In this document: positions 7,365-16,266 of the stretch, in pieces
Layout of the letters: every line of letters begins with the position of its first letter
How positions within the stretch are numbered: position 1 is the first letter of the stretch
NCBI RefSeq assembly: GCF_030244015.1
Contig: NZ_JASSYX010000004.1
Coordinates: forward strand, 1-64,000
DNA from: Pedobacter ginsengisoli
GTDB taxonomy: Bacteria; Bacteroidota; Bacteroidia; Sphingobacteriales; Sphingobacteriaceae
Direction of reading: 5' to 3'
DNA: 64,000 nt
Position numbers and translations under genes: made by a program
The notes under the pieces: generated by a model
What the model was told of the DNA's origin: nothing
Seen by the model: the letters and a program-made list of their open reading frames with translations, nothing else
Databases searched by the model: none

Positions 7365-8912
7365 TTAATATTCTCCGAAAACACTACGCATTGCATCAGC
7401 TACTTCTCCGAGGGTCGCATAAGCCTCTACTGCAGCGAGTATAAAAGGCATCAGATTGGCTGTTCCTTTCGCAGCTTCCTTAAGATTATCCAATGCAACT
7501 GACACAGCCTCATTGTCCCGCTCAGCTTTAAGCGTATTCAGCTTTATAGTCTGTACCGTGCGGATTGATTCATCAATAGCGAAACCATCATTGATGGCCT
7601 CCGTCTTCTGGATAAACTTATTAACGCCTACTATGACCCTGCTTCCCTCTTCTACTTCCAGCTGATGACGATAGGCGGCATCCGCTATTTCATTTTGTAT
7701 ATAGCCCTGTTCAATGGCATTGACTGAACCGCCCATTGCATCAATTTTATCTATAAACAACTGCGCCGCAGCTTCTATCTCATCGGTCAGGGTCTCCACA
7801 AAAAAAGAGCCTGCCAAAGGGTCTACTGTATCAGTTACCCCGCTTTCAAATGCAATCACCTGCTGGGTCCTCAAGGCGATCTTTGCTGCTGCTTCTGTAG
7901 GTAGGGATAAAGCTTCATCATACCCGTTGGTATGGAGCGACTGTGTCCCCCCCAATACTGCTGCCATGGCCTGATTAGTTACTCTGATTACGTTATTAAG
8001 CGGCTGCTGTGCAGTAAGTGTGGAACCGCCGGTCTGCGTATGGAATCTTAGCATTTGTGCTTTTTCATCTGTGGCCCCCAGTCCCCTGGTTATTTTGGCC
8101 CACATTCTCCGGGCGGCTCTGAATTTTGCTATTTCTTCAAAGAAATTGTTGTGGCAGTTAAAAAAGAAGGACAGCCGCCTCGCGAAAATATTAATGTCCA
8201 ACCCTTTTTCAAGAGCTGCCATTAAATATGCCTTCCCATTGGCAAGTGTAAATGCAAGTTCCTGCACTGCGGTTGACCCTGCCTCTCTAATGTGGTATCC
8301 TGAAATAGAAATGGTATTCCACCTCGGCACCTCTCTGCTGCAATATTCAAAAATATCAGTAATGATCCTCATTGAAGGCTTTGGCGGATAAATATAAGTA
8401 CCTCTGGCGGCGTACTCCTTCAATATATCGTTTTGTATGGTTCCGGAGATCTGCCTGATGTCCGCTCCCTGCTTTTTGGCCAGTGCGATGTACATTGCCA
8501 GTAAAATAGACGCTGTAGCATTGATGGTCATTGATGTCGTAATTTTCTGGAGCTCAATCCCGTCAAAAAGCATTTCCATATCTTTAAGCGAATCAATTGC
8601 CACACCTACTTTTCCCACTTCTCCTTCCGCCATCTCATGATCAGAGTCATAGCCGATTTGAGTAGGCAGATCAAAAGCGACTGAAAGACCCATCGTCCCC
8701 TGCGCCAATAAGTAATGGTAACGCTTGTTTGATTCTTCGGCTGTTGAAAAACCGGCATACTGCCGCATCGTCCACAGCCGGCCCCTGTACATATCTTTTT
8801 GGATACCTCTGGTGAATGGAAATTCGCCGGGGGCTTCCGTTAATGGTGGTGCAGAAAGATAAATTTCTTTAATCTCTATACCGGAGCTAGTCACAATCTT
8901 TTTTTCTTCCAT
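7365..8912 (-). CDS. methylmalonyl-CoA mutase large (catalytic) subunit without B12 domain
   Basis: A 515-residue acyl-CoA mutase TIM-barrel subunit. The substrate-binding region TMRQYAGFSTAEESN (48-62) followed by LSVAFDLPTQIGYDSDHEMAEGEVG matches methylmalonyl-CoA mutase, including Tyr52, rather than isobutyryl-CoA mutase. The protein stops after the barrel; the C-terminal cobalamin-binding domain (DxHxxG) is absent, as in archaeal-type split mutases where a separate small subunit binds B12. No such subunit is in this window. It interconverts (R)-methylmalonyl-CoA and succinyl-CoA in the cytosol. It lies 3 bases downstream of a membrane-anchored unknown gene on the same strand. Confidence 0.88.
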   Translation of the reverse strand: MEEKKIVTSSGIEIKEIYLSAPPLTEAPGEFPFTRGIQKDMYRGRLWTMRQYAGFSTAEESNKRYHYLLAQGTMGLSVAFDLPTQIGYDSDHEMAEGEVGKVGVAIDSLKDMEMLFDGIELQKITTSMTINATASILLAMYIALAKKQGADIRQISGTIQNDILKEYAARGTYIYPPKPSMRIITDIFEYCSREVPRWNTISISGYHIREAGSTAVQELAFTLANGKAYLMAALEKGLDINIFARRLSFFFNCHNNFFEEIAKFRAARRMWAKITRGLGATDEKAQMLRFHTQTGGSTLTAQQPLNNVIRVTNQAMAAVLGGTQSLHTNGYDEALSLPTEAAAKIALRTQQVIAFESGVTDTVDPLAGSFFVETLTDEIEAAAQLFIDKIDAMGGSVNAIEQGYIQNEIADAAYRHQLEVEEGSRVIVGVNKFIQKTEAINDGFAIDESIRTVQTIKLNTLKAERDNEAVSVALDNLKEAAKGTANLMPFILAAVEAYATLGEVADAMRSVFGEY

Positions 8913-8915
8913 GAC

Positions 8916-9446
8916 TTAAAACAGTTCTTGAATATCTTTTTTTATTAGCGTCAGGGTCAGATCATAAGGGTTTTCAGCTGAAGCTGCCATATGCTGTAAA
9001 ATTTTCTTACTCAGGTCTACGCCTTCCGCATCAGCAGGAAGATTTCTCACCGCATTGTTGATCATCGCCAGAGTATCTTCTTTTAGCTTACTCACGACAT
9101 CCCATATCAGCGGACTCACATACAGCTGTTGTGCTACATTATGCTGGTATTCGAACCTGATTTCATTAAGCAGTATAGATTGCATATCGGCTAATGAAAT
9201 GCCCTGGTAGTGCAATCTTATCAATAAATTGGTTGGATTAATGCGCTCTATAAAAAGGATCAGTCTTTCATGCGCCTGTAATCTTAACATCAGCAATTGA
9301 GGCCGCTCTTCTTTTTTTACTTCTGCCGACTTCAACCTTAAGTATCTATGTATGTCGGGTCTGACCAGGAAATATCCGGCTGTCACAATGATCACACCGC
9401 CACCGGCAAGTCCTGCAATATCCAATATCAGTTTATTTATGTCCAT
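8916..9446 (-). CDS. membrane-anchored conserved Bacteroidetes protein of unknown function
   Basis: A 176-residue protein with one N-terminal transmembrane segment (about 10-28, IAGLAGGGVIIVTAGYFLV). A basic linker and a helical cytoplasmic body follow, containing LLMLRLQAHERLILFIERINP (51-71) and SILLNEIRFEYQHNVAQQLYVS. From memory this pattern recurs in single-TM Bacteroidetes hypothetical proteins (DUF7935-like), but I cannot confirm it. It is upstream of and 3 bases from the mutase subunit gene, so the two are cotranscribed. No catalytic motif is visible. Confidence 0.7.
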   Translation of the reverse strand: MDINKLILDIAGLAGGGVIIVTAGYFLVRPDIHRYLRLKSAEVKKEERPQLLMLRLQAHERLILFIERINPTNLLIRLHYQGISLADMQSILLNEIRFEYQHNVAQQLYVSPLIWDVVSKLKEDTLAMINNAVRNLPADAEGVDLSKKILQHMAASAENPYDLTLTLIKKDIQELF

Positions 9447-9570
9447 TCAGCTTTGTTTGAATACGGTAATAATTAGTCTTTTATCCCAGCAAAAGTCTGC
9501 ATTTTATTTATCTTTACATGATAAAACAATTTTTTAACAGGCTACGATACGGAATATAATATTAAACAAT

Positions 9571-9924
9571 ATGAGTACTACAGTGGATACAGCATTTGCA
9601 CCGGTTACTTTTACAGAAGGAGCAGTTAAAGAGCTTTTTAAATTGAAGGACCAGCAGGAGATTTCTGAGGATTTCGGATTACGTGTTGGAGTTGAAGGGG
9701 GAGGCTGCTCAGGGATGACCTACGTACTTGGTTTTGATCAAAAAAAAGACGGCGATCAGGAATTCATAATTGACGGCATTAAAGTTTTTATGCACAAGGC
9801 GCACCAAATGTACCTGCTGGGAATGCAGGTAGACTGGCAGGATGGACTAAATTCAAGAGGTTTTACTTTCAGCAACCCCAATGCGAACAGTACTTGCGGT
9901 TGCGGGACAAGCTTTTCTGTTTAG
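9571..9924 (+). CDS. A-type iron-sulfur carrier (HesB/IscA/SufA/ErpA family)
   Basis: A 117-residue A-type carrier. The three conserved cysteines are present: Cys46 in GGGCSGM and Cys109/Cys111 in the C-terminal TCGCGTSFSV. These bind Fe or an Fe-S cluster and pass it to apo-proteins in the cytosol. Sequence alone does not separate SufA, IscA and ErpA roles. No suf or isc scaffold genes lie adjacent. It is transcribed alone, divergent from the mutase operon. Length is normal for the family. Confidence 0.92.
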   Translation: MSTTVDTAFAPVTFTEGAVKELFKLKDQQEISEDFGLRVGVEGGGCSGMTYVLGFDQKKDGDQEFIIDGIKVFMHKAHQMYLLGMQVDWQDGLNSRGFTFSNPNANSTCGCGTSFSV

Positions 9925-10015
9925 ACAGATTTTAATTGTAACATTATAGGTGGTCTCGTTGTCTTAACAGCGGGACTTTTTAATTTTATCCCTTAAAGAA
10001 TTTTATTTCTATATA

Positions 10016-11248
10016 ATGACCTATACCGAAAACGTAAGACTAGCAATTCAATCTATAAAAAGTAACCGGCTGCGTACTTTGCTTACGGCGTTGATCATTG
10101 CTATCGGGTTATCTGCGTTAGTAGGTATTTTGACTACGCTGGACGCAGTGAAAACCAGCATGACCGAAGCGTTTTCAAGTATGGGCGCCAATTCTTTTAC
10201 GATAAGAAACAGGGGAACAGGGATCAGAATAGGTGGCGGAGGAAAAAGGCCAAAACCATTCCGGTCAATTAAATATGAGGATGCCACCAGTTTTAAAGAA
10301 AGATTGAATGCCCCCGCAAATGTGGCAATAAGTGTATTTGCCAGCGGAGGATCAACGGCCAAATATGGAATAGAAAAAACAAACCCCAACGTCAACATTC
10401 AGGGTATTGATGAAAACGGTTTAAATTCTCAAGGCCTTGATTTGGCTTTAGGAAGAAATTTTAGCCAGAAAGAAGCATTTTCAGGAAACAACCTATGTAT
10501 CATAGGCAGCGAAATCAAAGACAAGCTTTTCAAAAACCAAGACCCGCTTGATAAGGTCATCAATGTAGGCAATAACAGATTAAAAGTTATAGGTGTACTT
10601 GTAACCAAAGGTCAGAGTATGGGCTTTAGCGGAGATAGAACTGTGTTTGTTCCGTTACTAAAAGCCAAATTGATCAATTCCAACTCAAATCCGTCATATA
10701 CGATAACGGTAGCAGTGCCAAATAACGAACAAATGGACAATGTGATCGGAGAAGCTACCGCTGAATTTAGAAATATCAGAAAAGTGAAGATCACTGAACC
10801 AAATAATTTTGAGATCACCAAAAGTGATGCAATTGCGCAGACCTTGTTTGAGCAATTGAGCTATATTGTGATAGGAGGCATAGCCATTGGCGCTATCACA
10901 CTGATCGGCGCATCAATCGGCCTGATGAATATCATGCTGGTATCGGTAACGGAGAGAACCAGGGAAATAGGTATACGAAAAGCAATCGGGGCCAACCCTG
11001 CTGTGATCCGAAAGCAATTTCTAATCGAAGCAGTAATGATCTGCCTTATTGGTGGTGCCTTTGGTATATTTTTAGGGATCGCTATAGGAAACCTGATCTC
11101 TTTTTCAATGGGCGGCTCGTTCCTCGTTCCCTGGGAATGGATCATGGGTGGCTTTGCGCTTTGTGTACTTGTAGGAATCGGCTCAGGATATTATCCCGCA
11201 AAAAAAGCGTCTAAGCTTGACCCGGTAGAAGCATTAAGATATGAATAA
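10016..11248 (+). CDS. ABC transporter permease, MacB/FtsX type
   Basis: A 410-residue MacB-type permease. It has an N-terminal transmembrane helix (about 19-41) after the SNRLRTLLTALIIAIG signature, then a periplasmic MacB_PCD domain of about 240 residues. The C-terminal FtsX domain has three membrane helices, with TERTREIGIRKAIGA in the cytoplasmic loop and the end motif YYPAKKASKLDPVEALRYE. Such permeases form mechanotransmission ABC systems (export, lipoprotein or peptide handling) with an ATPase encoded elsewhere; none is adjacent. It is convergent with rfbB, with only 3 bases between stops. Confidence 0.9.
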   Translation: MTYTENVRLAIQSIKSNRLRTLLTALIIAIGLSALVGILTTLDAVKTSMTEAFSSMGANSFTIRNRGTGIRIGGGGKRPKPFRSIKYEDATSFKERLNAPANVAISVFASGGSTAKYGIEKTNPNVNIQGIDENGLNSQGLDLALGRNFSQKEAFSGNNLCIIGSEIKDKLFKNQDPLDKVINVGNNRLKVIGVLVTKGQSMGFSGDRTVFVPLLKAKLINSNSNPSYTITVAVPNNEQMDNVIGEATAEFRNIRKVKITEPNNFEITKSDAIAQTLFEQLSYIVIGGIAIGAITLIGASIGLMNIMLVSVTERTREIGIRKAIGANPAVIRKQFLIEAVMICLIGGAFGIFLGIAIGNLISFSMGGSFLVPWEWIMGGFALCVLVGIGSGYYPAKKASKLDPVEALRYE

Positions 11249-11251
11249 TCT

Positions 11252-12304
11252 TTATTTCCCGTGATATTGAGTTTCATAATAAGCCTGGTAGTTTCCTGAG
11301 GTGACATTACTCAGCCATTCTTCGTTCTCCAGGTACCAGTCCACTGTTTTGGCCAGCCCTTCTTCAAATTGCAGGCTCGGTACCCAGTCCAGTTCCTTTT
11401 GCAATTTCGTTGAATCGATCGCATAGCGAAGGTCATGCCCTGCCCTGTCAGTTACAAAGGTGATCAGTTTCGCCGATTCACCTGACGCCCTGCCCAATTT
11501 TTCATCCATAATCCTGCACAGTAAATGGATCAGGTCAATGTTTTTCCATTCGTTGTGCCCGCCTATATTATAGGTCTCCCCTGTTTTCGCCCCATGAAAA
11601 ATAACATCTATCGCCCTTGCATGGTCTTCTACCCATAGCCAGTCCCTTACATTCTCCCCTTTTCCATATACCGGCACAGGCTGGTTGTTTTTAATGTTAT
11701 TGATTGCCAGAGGGATCAGCTTTTCAGGAAAATGATGCGACCCGTAATTGTTCGAACAGTTGGAGATCACCACATCCAGTCCATAAGTATCATGGTAGGC
11801 CCTTACAAAGTGGTCCGAGGAAGCTTTCGATGCCGAATACGGGCTATGCGGATCATAGGCGGTAGTTTCGGTAAACATACCCGTATCTCCTAGTGCCCCA
11901 TAGACCTCATCTGTAGAAACATGATAAAAACGTTTGTTTGTGTAGCTTCCTTTCCAACATTCCCTGGCCGCATTCAACAGGTTAACAGTCCCGATCACAT
12001 TGGTCATCACAAACGCCGTAGGATCAGTTATCGAACGGTCCACATGAGATTCTGCCGCCAGATGAATGACTGCATCAAATTTTTCTTTTTGGAAAAGCTT
12101 ATTTATTTCAAATGCATCAGTAATGTCCGCTTTGACAAAACTGTAATTCGGCTTATCTTCTATATCCGTCAGGTTTGCTAAATTTCCCGCATAGGTCAGC
12201 TTATCCAGGTTCATAATCTGGTAATCCGGATACTTATTTACAAACCTTCTCACTACATGAGAACCTATGAAACCTGCACCTCCTGTTATTAATATTTTTT
12301 TCAT
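11252..12304 (-). CDS. rfbB: dTDP-glucose 4,6-dehydratase
   Basis: A 350-residue extended SDR enzyme. The NAD-binding motif ITGGAGFIGSH lies at 5-15. The RmlB markers STDEVYGALGD, YSASKASSDHFVRAYH (catalytic Tyr-x3-Lys), NCSNNYG and PEKLIPL are present. It converts dTDP-glucose to dTDP-4-keto-6-deoxyglucose, a precursor of rhamnose and related deoxysugars for surface polysaccharide. The ATG at 12304 is preferred over an upstream TTG-like extension because MKKILITGGAGFIG is the family N-terminus. It is last in the five-gene minus-strand nucleotide-sugar operon. No rfbA, C or D is in view. Confidence 0.94.
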   Translation of the reverse strand: MKKILITGGAGFIGSHVVRRFVNKYPDYQIMNLDKLTYAGNLANLTDIEDKPNYSFVKADITDAFEINKLFQKEKFDAVIHLAAESHVDRSITDPTAFVMTNVIGTVNLLNAARECWKGSYTNKRFYHVSTDEVYGALGDTGMFTETTAYDPHSPYSASKASSDHFVRAYHDTYGLDVVISNCSNNYGSHHFPEKLIPLAINNIKNNQPVPVYGKGENVRDWLWVEDHARAIDVIFHGAKTGETYNIGGHNEWKNIDLIHLLCRIMDEKLGRASGESAKLITFVTDRAGHDLRYAIDSTKLQKELDWVPSLQFEEGLAKTVDWYLENEEWLSNVTSGNYQAYYETQYHGK

Positions 12305-12305
12305 G

Positions 12306-12872
12306 CTATAATTCTTTTGGCAAACCAAGTTCCCGGGCCACAGCCTCAGACTTATTGGTGTATATTTTATTTAAAATGTCATTTAGCTGTTCCCTGAGAT
12401 CGAATTGAAGGTCTTCATGCATTCTATAGTATTTATTCAAAACACTCTGCGTTGATTTAACAAAATAAACCATTAACTTTTCATTAAACTTATATAAAGG
12501 AGAAAAAATACTTTCGTTAAATGCCATAGGAATCAGTGCAAGCAAGTGTAGTCTTAATTCGATATCTGAACTGATATCTTTAGTCACTTTAAAATGGTGA
12601 TTGATCTGCCCCAAAAACCCTCTCATCTTTGCAAGGGTATCTTTGGATGTCAATTTTCTACTGTTTAAAAGCTCGATCATACCAGTGTCAATCAGCGTTA
12701 TTAATGCCTCATGCCGATCAGCAAGATCTTGTTCGTCTTCCAGCAATTTAAAATGAAGATGCTCGGTTAAAACTTTATCTTTAGCAATGAGCCTGAGCAA
12801 AAGTTTATCTTTTTCCTTTTCAGGAAGAGACCTGATCGCCAGTTTAAGATCCTTATGCTCACTTAACAGCAT
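12306..12872 (-). CDS. unknown helical protein within the nucleotide-sugar operon
   Basis: I do not recognise this 188-residue protein. It is predicted all-helical, charged, soluble and leucine-rich. Segments include LKLAIRSLPEKEKDKLLLRLIAK at the N-terminus and MHEDLQFDLREQLNDILNKIY near the C-terminus. No signal peptide, membrane span or catalytic motif is visible. It follows galE directly (no gap) and ends 1 base before rfbB, so it is translationally tied to both. Context suggests a role with surface polysaccharide, but the protein may be only a passenger. Confidence 0.75.
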   Translation of the reverse strand: MLLSEHKDLKLAIRSLPEKEKDKLLLRLIAKDKVLTEHLHFKLLEDEQDLADRHEALITLIDTGMIELLNSRKLTSKDTLAKMRGFLGQINHHFKVTKDISSDIELRLHLLALIPMAFNESIFSPLYKFNEKLMVYFVKSTQSVLNKYYRMHEDLQFDLREQLNDILNKIYTNKSEAVARELGLPKEL

Positions 12873-13895
12873 CTAGAATGGATTTTCCTTTAAATATTTC
12901 TCCCATTTCCATGCAGAAGACATCATTTCTTCTAACCCAAGTTCCGCCTTCCAGCCCAGTACTTCTGTTGACTTGGTGACATCTCCCCATACCTGCTCAA
13001 TGTCTCCGGCTCTTCTCGGGCCGATCGTATAATTCAATTTTTCACCGGTTGATTTTTCAAAAGCATCAATGACCTCTAATACGGTTGACCCTTTACCTGT
13101 CCCCAGGTTGAAAACTTCATAATTGGATTCAGCTTTATCACTCTCCAGTCTTTTAATGGCAGCAACATGCGCCTTTGCCAGGTCAACAACATGAATGTAA
13201 TCTCTGATGGCACTTCCGTCAGGGGTATTATAATCATTGCCATAAACAGTAATGGGACCACGTTTGCCTATGGCTGACTGGGTGATAAAAGGAACCAGAT
13301 TTTGAGGAACGCCGATCGGCAATTCACCGATCAACGAAGTATGATGTGCCCCCACAGGATTAAAATAACGAAGGGAAGTAACCTTTAGAGAAGGTGTAAC
13401 GGCACAGGTTTCCTGTAGAATTTCTTCAGCGATCTGCTTGGTATTTCCATAAGGTGACTCCGCCTTTTTTGTTGGTGCCTCTTCAGTTACAGGCAGTACA
13501 TCTGGCTGACCATAAACGGTACATGAGGAAGAGAAAACCAATTTTAAGGAGCTATTAAAAGCATTGATCAAATTGATCAGTGAATAGAAATTATTTCTAT
13601 AATATTTCAAAGGCTGTTGAACCGATTCTCCTACTGCTTTGAATGCTGCAAAGTGAATCACTCCTGATATATCCTTATGTTTATCAGCAAATTCATTAAT
13701 TTTAGCCTCATCGCACAGGTCAAGTTCAACAAATTCTGGTTTTACTCCGATAATAGCTTCAATTTGATCGAGTATTTTTGGATTGGAATTGGACAGGTCA
13801 TCAATAATGATTACTTCATAGCCTGCATTGTATAATTCTACCACTGTATGTGAACCAATAAAGCCGGTCCCGCCAGTCACTAATATTTTCGACAT
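12873..13895 (-). CDS. galE: UDP-glucose 4-epimerase
   Basis: A 340-residue GalE. The NAD motif GGTGFIGSHTVVEL is at 7-20, DDLSNS near 36, the SSSCTVYG serine/threonine motif near 123-130 and the catalytic YGNTK (Tyr-x3-Lys) near 149. The C-terminal RRAGDIEQVWGD is a GalE hallmark. It interconverts UDP-glucose and UDP-galactose (possibly UDP-GlcNAc/GalNAc). It lies 9 bases after the UDP-xylose synthase gene in the nucleotide-sugar operon, supplying galactose units for envelope glycans. Confidence 0.94.
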   Translation of the reverse strand: MSKILVTGGTGFIGSHTVVELYNAGYEVIIIDDLSNSNPKILDQIEAIIGVKPEFVELDLCDEAKINEFADKHKDISGVIHFAAFKAVGESVQQPLKYYRNNFYSLINLINAFNSSLKLVFSSSCTVYGQPDVLPVTEEAPTKKAESPYGNTKQIAEEILQETCAVTPSLKVTSLRYFNPVGAHHTSLIGELPIGVPQNLVPFITQSAIGKRGPITVYGNDYNTPDGSAIRDYIHVVDLAKAHVAAIKRLESDKAESNYEVFNLGTGKGSTVLEVIDAFEKSTGEKLNYTIGPRRAGDIEQVWGDVTKSTEVLGWKAELGLEEMMSSAWKWEKYLKENPF

Positions 13896-13904
13896 TCTTC
13901 TTAA

Positions 13905-14894
13905 TTAACGATTATAGGTTGTAAAATCTTTATGTTCTTTATTTACTAATGCTTCTTTCGGCAACGACTTAAAATACTCGTAAGTTATCTTAAGTCCTTC
14001 CGCCCTGCTTATTTTTGGTTCCCAGCCAAGAATAGACCTTGCCTTTGTAATGTCAGGCCTGCGCTGTTTGGGGTCATCAACAGGTAAATCCCGCAATACC
14101 AGTTTCTGGGTGGTACCTGTTAGTTTAATGATCTCCTCGCCAAACTGTTTAATTGTAATCTCATCAGGATTTCCAATATTAACCGGCTGTGCATAATCAC
14201 TCAGCAGTAATCTGTAAATACCTTCAATTAAATCATCTACATAACAAAAAGACCTGGTCTGAGACCCGTCCCCAAATACTGTCAGGTCTTCGCCGCGAAG
14301 TGCCTGACCAATAAAAGCAGGGAGTACCCTTCCGTCATTCAGGCGCATTCTTGGTCCATAAGTATTGAAAATCCGGACTATCCTTGTCTCTAGTCCGTGA
14401 AAAGTATGGTAAGCCATCGTCATCGCTTCCTGAAAGCGCTTTGCTTCGTCATATACCCCTCTCGGGCCAACCGGATTCACATTTCCCCAGTATTCTTCCG
14501 GCTGAGGATTGACACTCGGGTCTCCGTATACCTCAGATGTTGAAGCGATCAGCATGCGGGCGTTTTTATTTTTCGCCAGTCCCAAAAGATTATGGGTGCC
14601 TAATGAGCCCACTTTCAATGTCTGGATGGGAATTTTTAAATAATCTATCGGACTGGCCGGGGATGCAAAATGCAGGATATAATCCAGCTTCCCGGATACA
14701 TAAACAAATTTTGAAACGTCATGATGAGAAAACTCAAAATTCTCCAGGCCAAACAAATGTTCAATATTTTGCAGGTCACCCGTGATCAGGTTGTCCATAC
14801 CAATTACATGATAACCCTCTTTGATAAACCGGTCACATAAATGAGATCCCAGAAAACCTGCAGCACCTGTTATTAAAACTCTTTTACGTCCCAT
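13905..14894 (-). CDS. uxs: UDP-glucuronate decarboxylase (UDP-xylose synthase)
   Basis: A 329-residue short UXS. The NAD motif ITGAAGFLGSHLCDRF lies at 8-23 and DNLITG at 37. The family block STSEVYGDPSVNPQPEEYWG and the catalytic GPRGVYDEAKRFQE (Tyr-x3-Lys) are present, then RIFNTYGPRM and GDGSQTRSFCYVDD. It decarboxylates UDP-glucuronate to UDP-xylose in the cytosol. Its substrate is made by the UDP-glucose dehydrogenase encoded directly upstream, whose stop overlaps this start by one base, so the two steps are coupled. Confidence 0.93.
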   Translation of the reverse strand: MGRKRVLITGAAGFLGSHLCDRFIKEGYHVIGMDNLITGDLQNIEHLFGLENFEFSHHDVSKFVYVSGKLDYILHFASPASPIDYLKIPIQTLKVGSLGTHNLLGLAKNKNARMLIASTSEVYGDPSVNPQPEEYWGNVNPVGPRGVYDEAKRFQEAMTMAYHTFHGLETRIVRIFNTYGPRMRLNDGRVLPAFIGQALRGEDLTVFGDGSQTRSFCYVDDLIEGIYRLLLSDYAQPVNIGNPDEITIKQFGEEIIKLTGTTQKLVLRDLPVDDPKQRRPDITKARSILGWEPKISRAEGLKITYEYFKSLPKEALVNKEHKDFTTYNR

Positions 14895-16204
14895 TAATCT
14901 ATCAGCTTACGTCCAACACTATTGTAATAATATCCAAGATCGATCATTTTTTGAAGGTCATAAAGATTACGTCCGTCAAAAATCACCTTATTGGTCAAAG
15001 TTTCTTCCATTCTGTCAAAATCAGGGTTTCTGAAAACCGACCATTCCGTAGCAATCAGTAAGGCATCAGCTCCTTTCAAAGCAGCGTACTGGTCTTCCGC
15101 GTATTGAATTTTATCACCTATCAAAGCCTTTACATTGGCAATTCCTTCAGGATCGAAAGTACTTACCGTAGCACCATGCTTCAACAGATCCTCGATGATG
15201 TACAATGCAGGAGCTTCGCGGATGTCATCAGTCTCAGGTTTGAAAGCCAGCCCCCACAACGCAAAGTGCTTACCTTTCAGATCACCTTTATAGTACTTCA
15301 AAAGTTTCTCCACCAAAACAGTTTTTTGTTTTTCATTTACCTTCATGACCGCTTTCAGGATTTGAAAATCATAATCGTGCTCATCTGCAGATTTAGCCAG
15401 AGCCTGCACATCCTTAGGGAAACAGCTTCCGCCATAACCTATTCCCGGGAACAGAAAACGCTTACCTATACGATCATCTGATCCAATCCCTTTTCTGACG
15501 GCATCCACATCGGCGCCGACAATTTCACAAAGATTGGCCACCTCATTCATAAAAGTGATCTTTGTCGCCAGAAATGAATTTGCAGCATATTTAGTAAGCT
15601 CAGAAGAGCGTTCGTCCATAAACAAAATAGGATTGCCCTGCCGTACATAAGGACCATATAATTCTGCCATCAGTTTTTTGGCCTTTTCACTGGTCGTTCC
15701 GATCACCACACGGTCAGGTTTCATAAAATCATCTACAGCGACACCTTCACGCAGAAACTCAGGATTAGAAACCACATCGATCTCTACTGAGGTGTGTTCT
15801 TTAAAAACAGCCTGTACCTTATCAGCCGTTCCCACCGGAACGGTTGATTTATTTACAATAACTTTGTATTCGGTAACCAGTTTGGAAATGTCTTTTGCTG
15901 CCCCCAGAATATAGGAAAGATCTGCAGCCCCATCTCCGCCAGGAGGGGTTGGCAACGCCATGAATATGATCTGGGCATCTTTAATACCCGCTGCCAGGTC
16001 TGTAGTAAAAGTAAGTCTGCGCTGGGCAATATTCCTGTGAAACAAAACATCCAGACCCGGTTCATAGATTGGTATTTCACCTGCCTGCATTTTTTGTACT
16101 TTGGCAGCATTTACGTCAACACAGATTACATTGTTCCCGGTTTCAGCTAAACAAGTCCCTGTTACAAGACCCACATAACCTGTTCCTATTACAGCTATTT
16201 TCAT
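14894..16204 (-). CDS. ugd: UDP-glucose 6-dehydrogenase
   Basis: A 436-residue Ugd. The NAD-binding motif IGTGYVGLVTGTCLAE is at 5-20. The central domain has EFLREG and the catalytic cysteine in GYGGSCFPKDVQAL. The C-terminal UDP-binding domain has FDGRNLYD. It oxidises UDP-glucose to UDP-glucuronate with two NAD+. As first gene of the ugd-uxs-galE-unknown-rfbB operon it feeds UDP-xylose formation. The 62-base gap to divergent waaA must hold both promoters, although I find no full consensus there. Confidence 0.95.
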   Translation of the reverse strand: MKIAVIGTGYVGLVTGTCLAETGNNVICVDVNAAKVQKMQAGEIPIYEPGLDVLFHRNIAQRRLTFTTDLAAGIKDAQIIFMALPTPPGGDGAADLSYILGAAKDISKLVTEYKVIVNKSTVPVGTADKVQAVFKEHTSVEIDVVSNPEFLREGVAVDDFMKPDRVVIGTTSEKAKKLMAELYGPYVRQGNPILFMDERSSELTKYAANSFLATKITFMNEVANLCEIVGADVDAVRKGIGSDDRIGKRFLFPGIGYGGSCFPKDVQALAKSADEHDYDFQILKAVMKVNEKQKTVLVEKLLKYYKGDLKGKHFALWGLAFKPETDDIREAPALYIIEDLLKHGATVSTFDPEGIANVKALIGDKIQYAEDQYAALKGADALLIATEWSVFRNPDFDRMEETLTNKVIFDGRNLYDLQKMIDLGYYYNSVGRKLID

Positions 16205-16266
16205 ATATTAATTTCGATTTAACTTTATTGAGGTATCTTCGGCTAAGATAACAAATAAACAACAAA

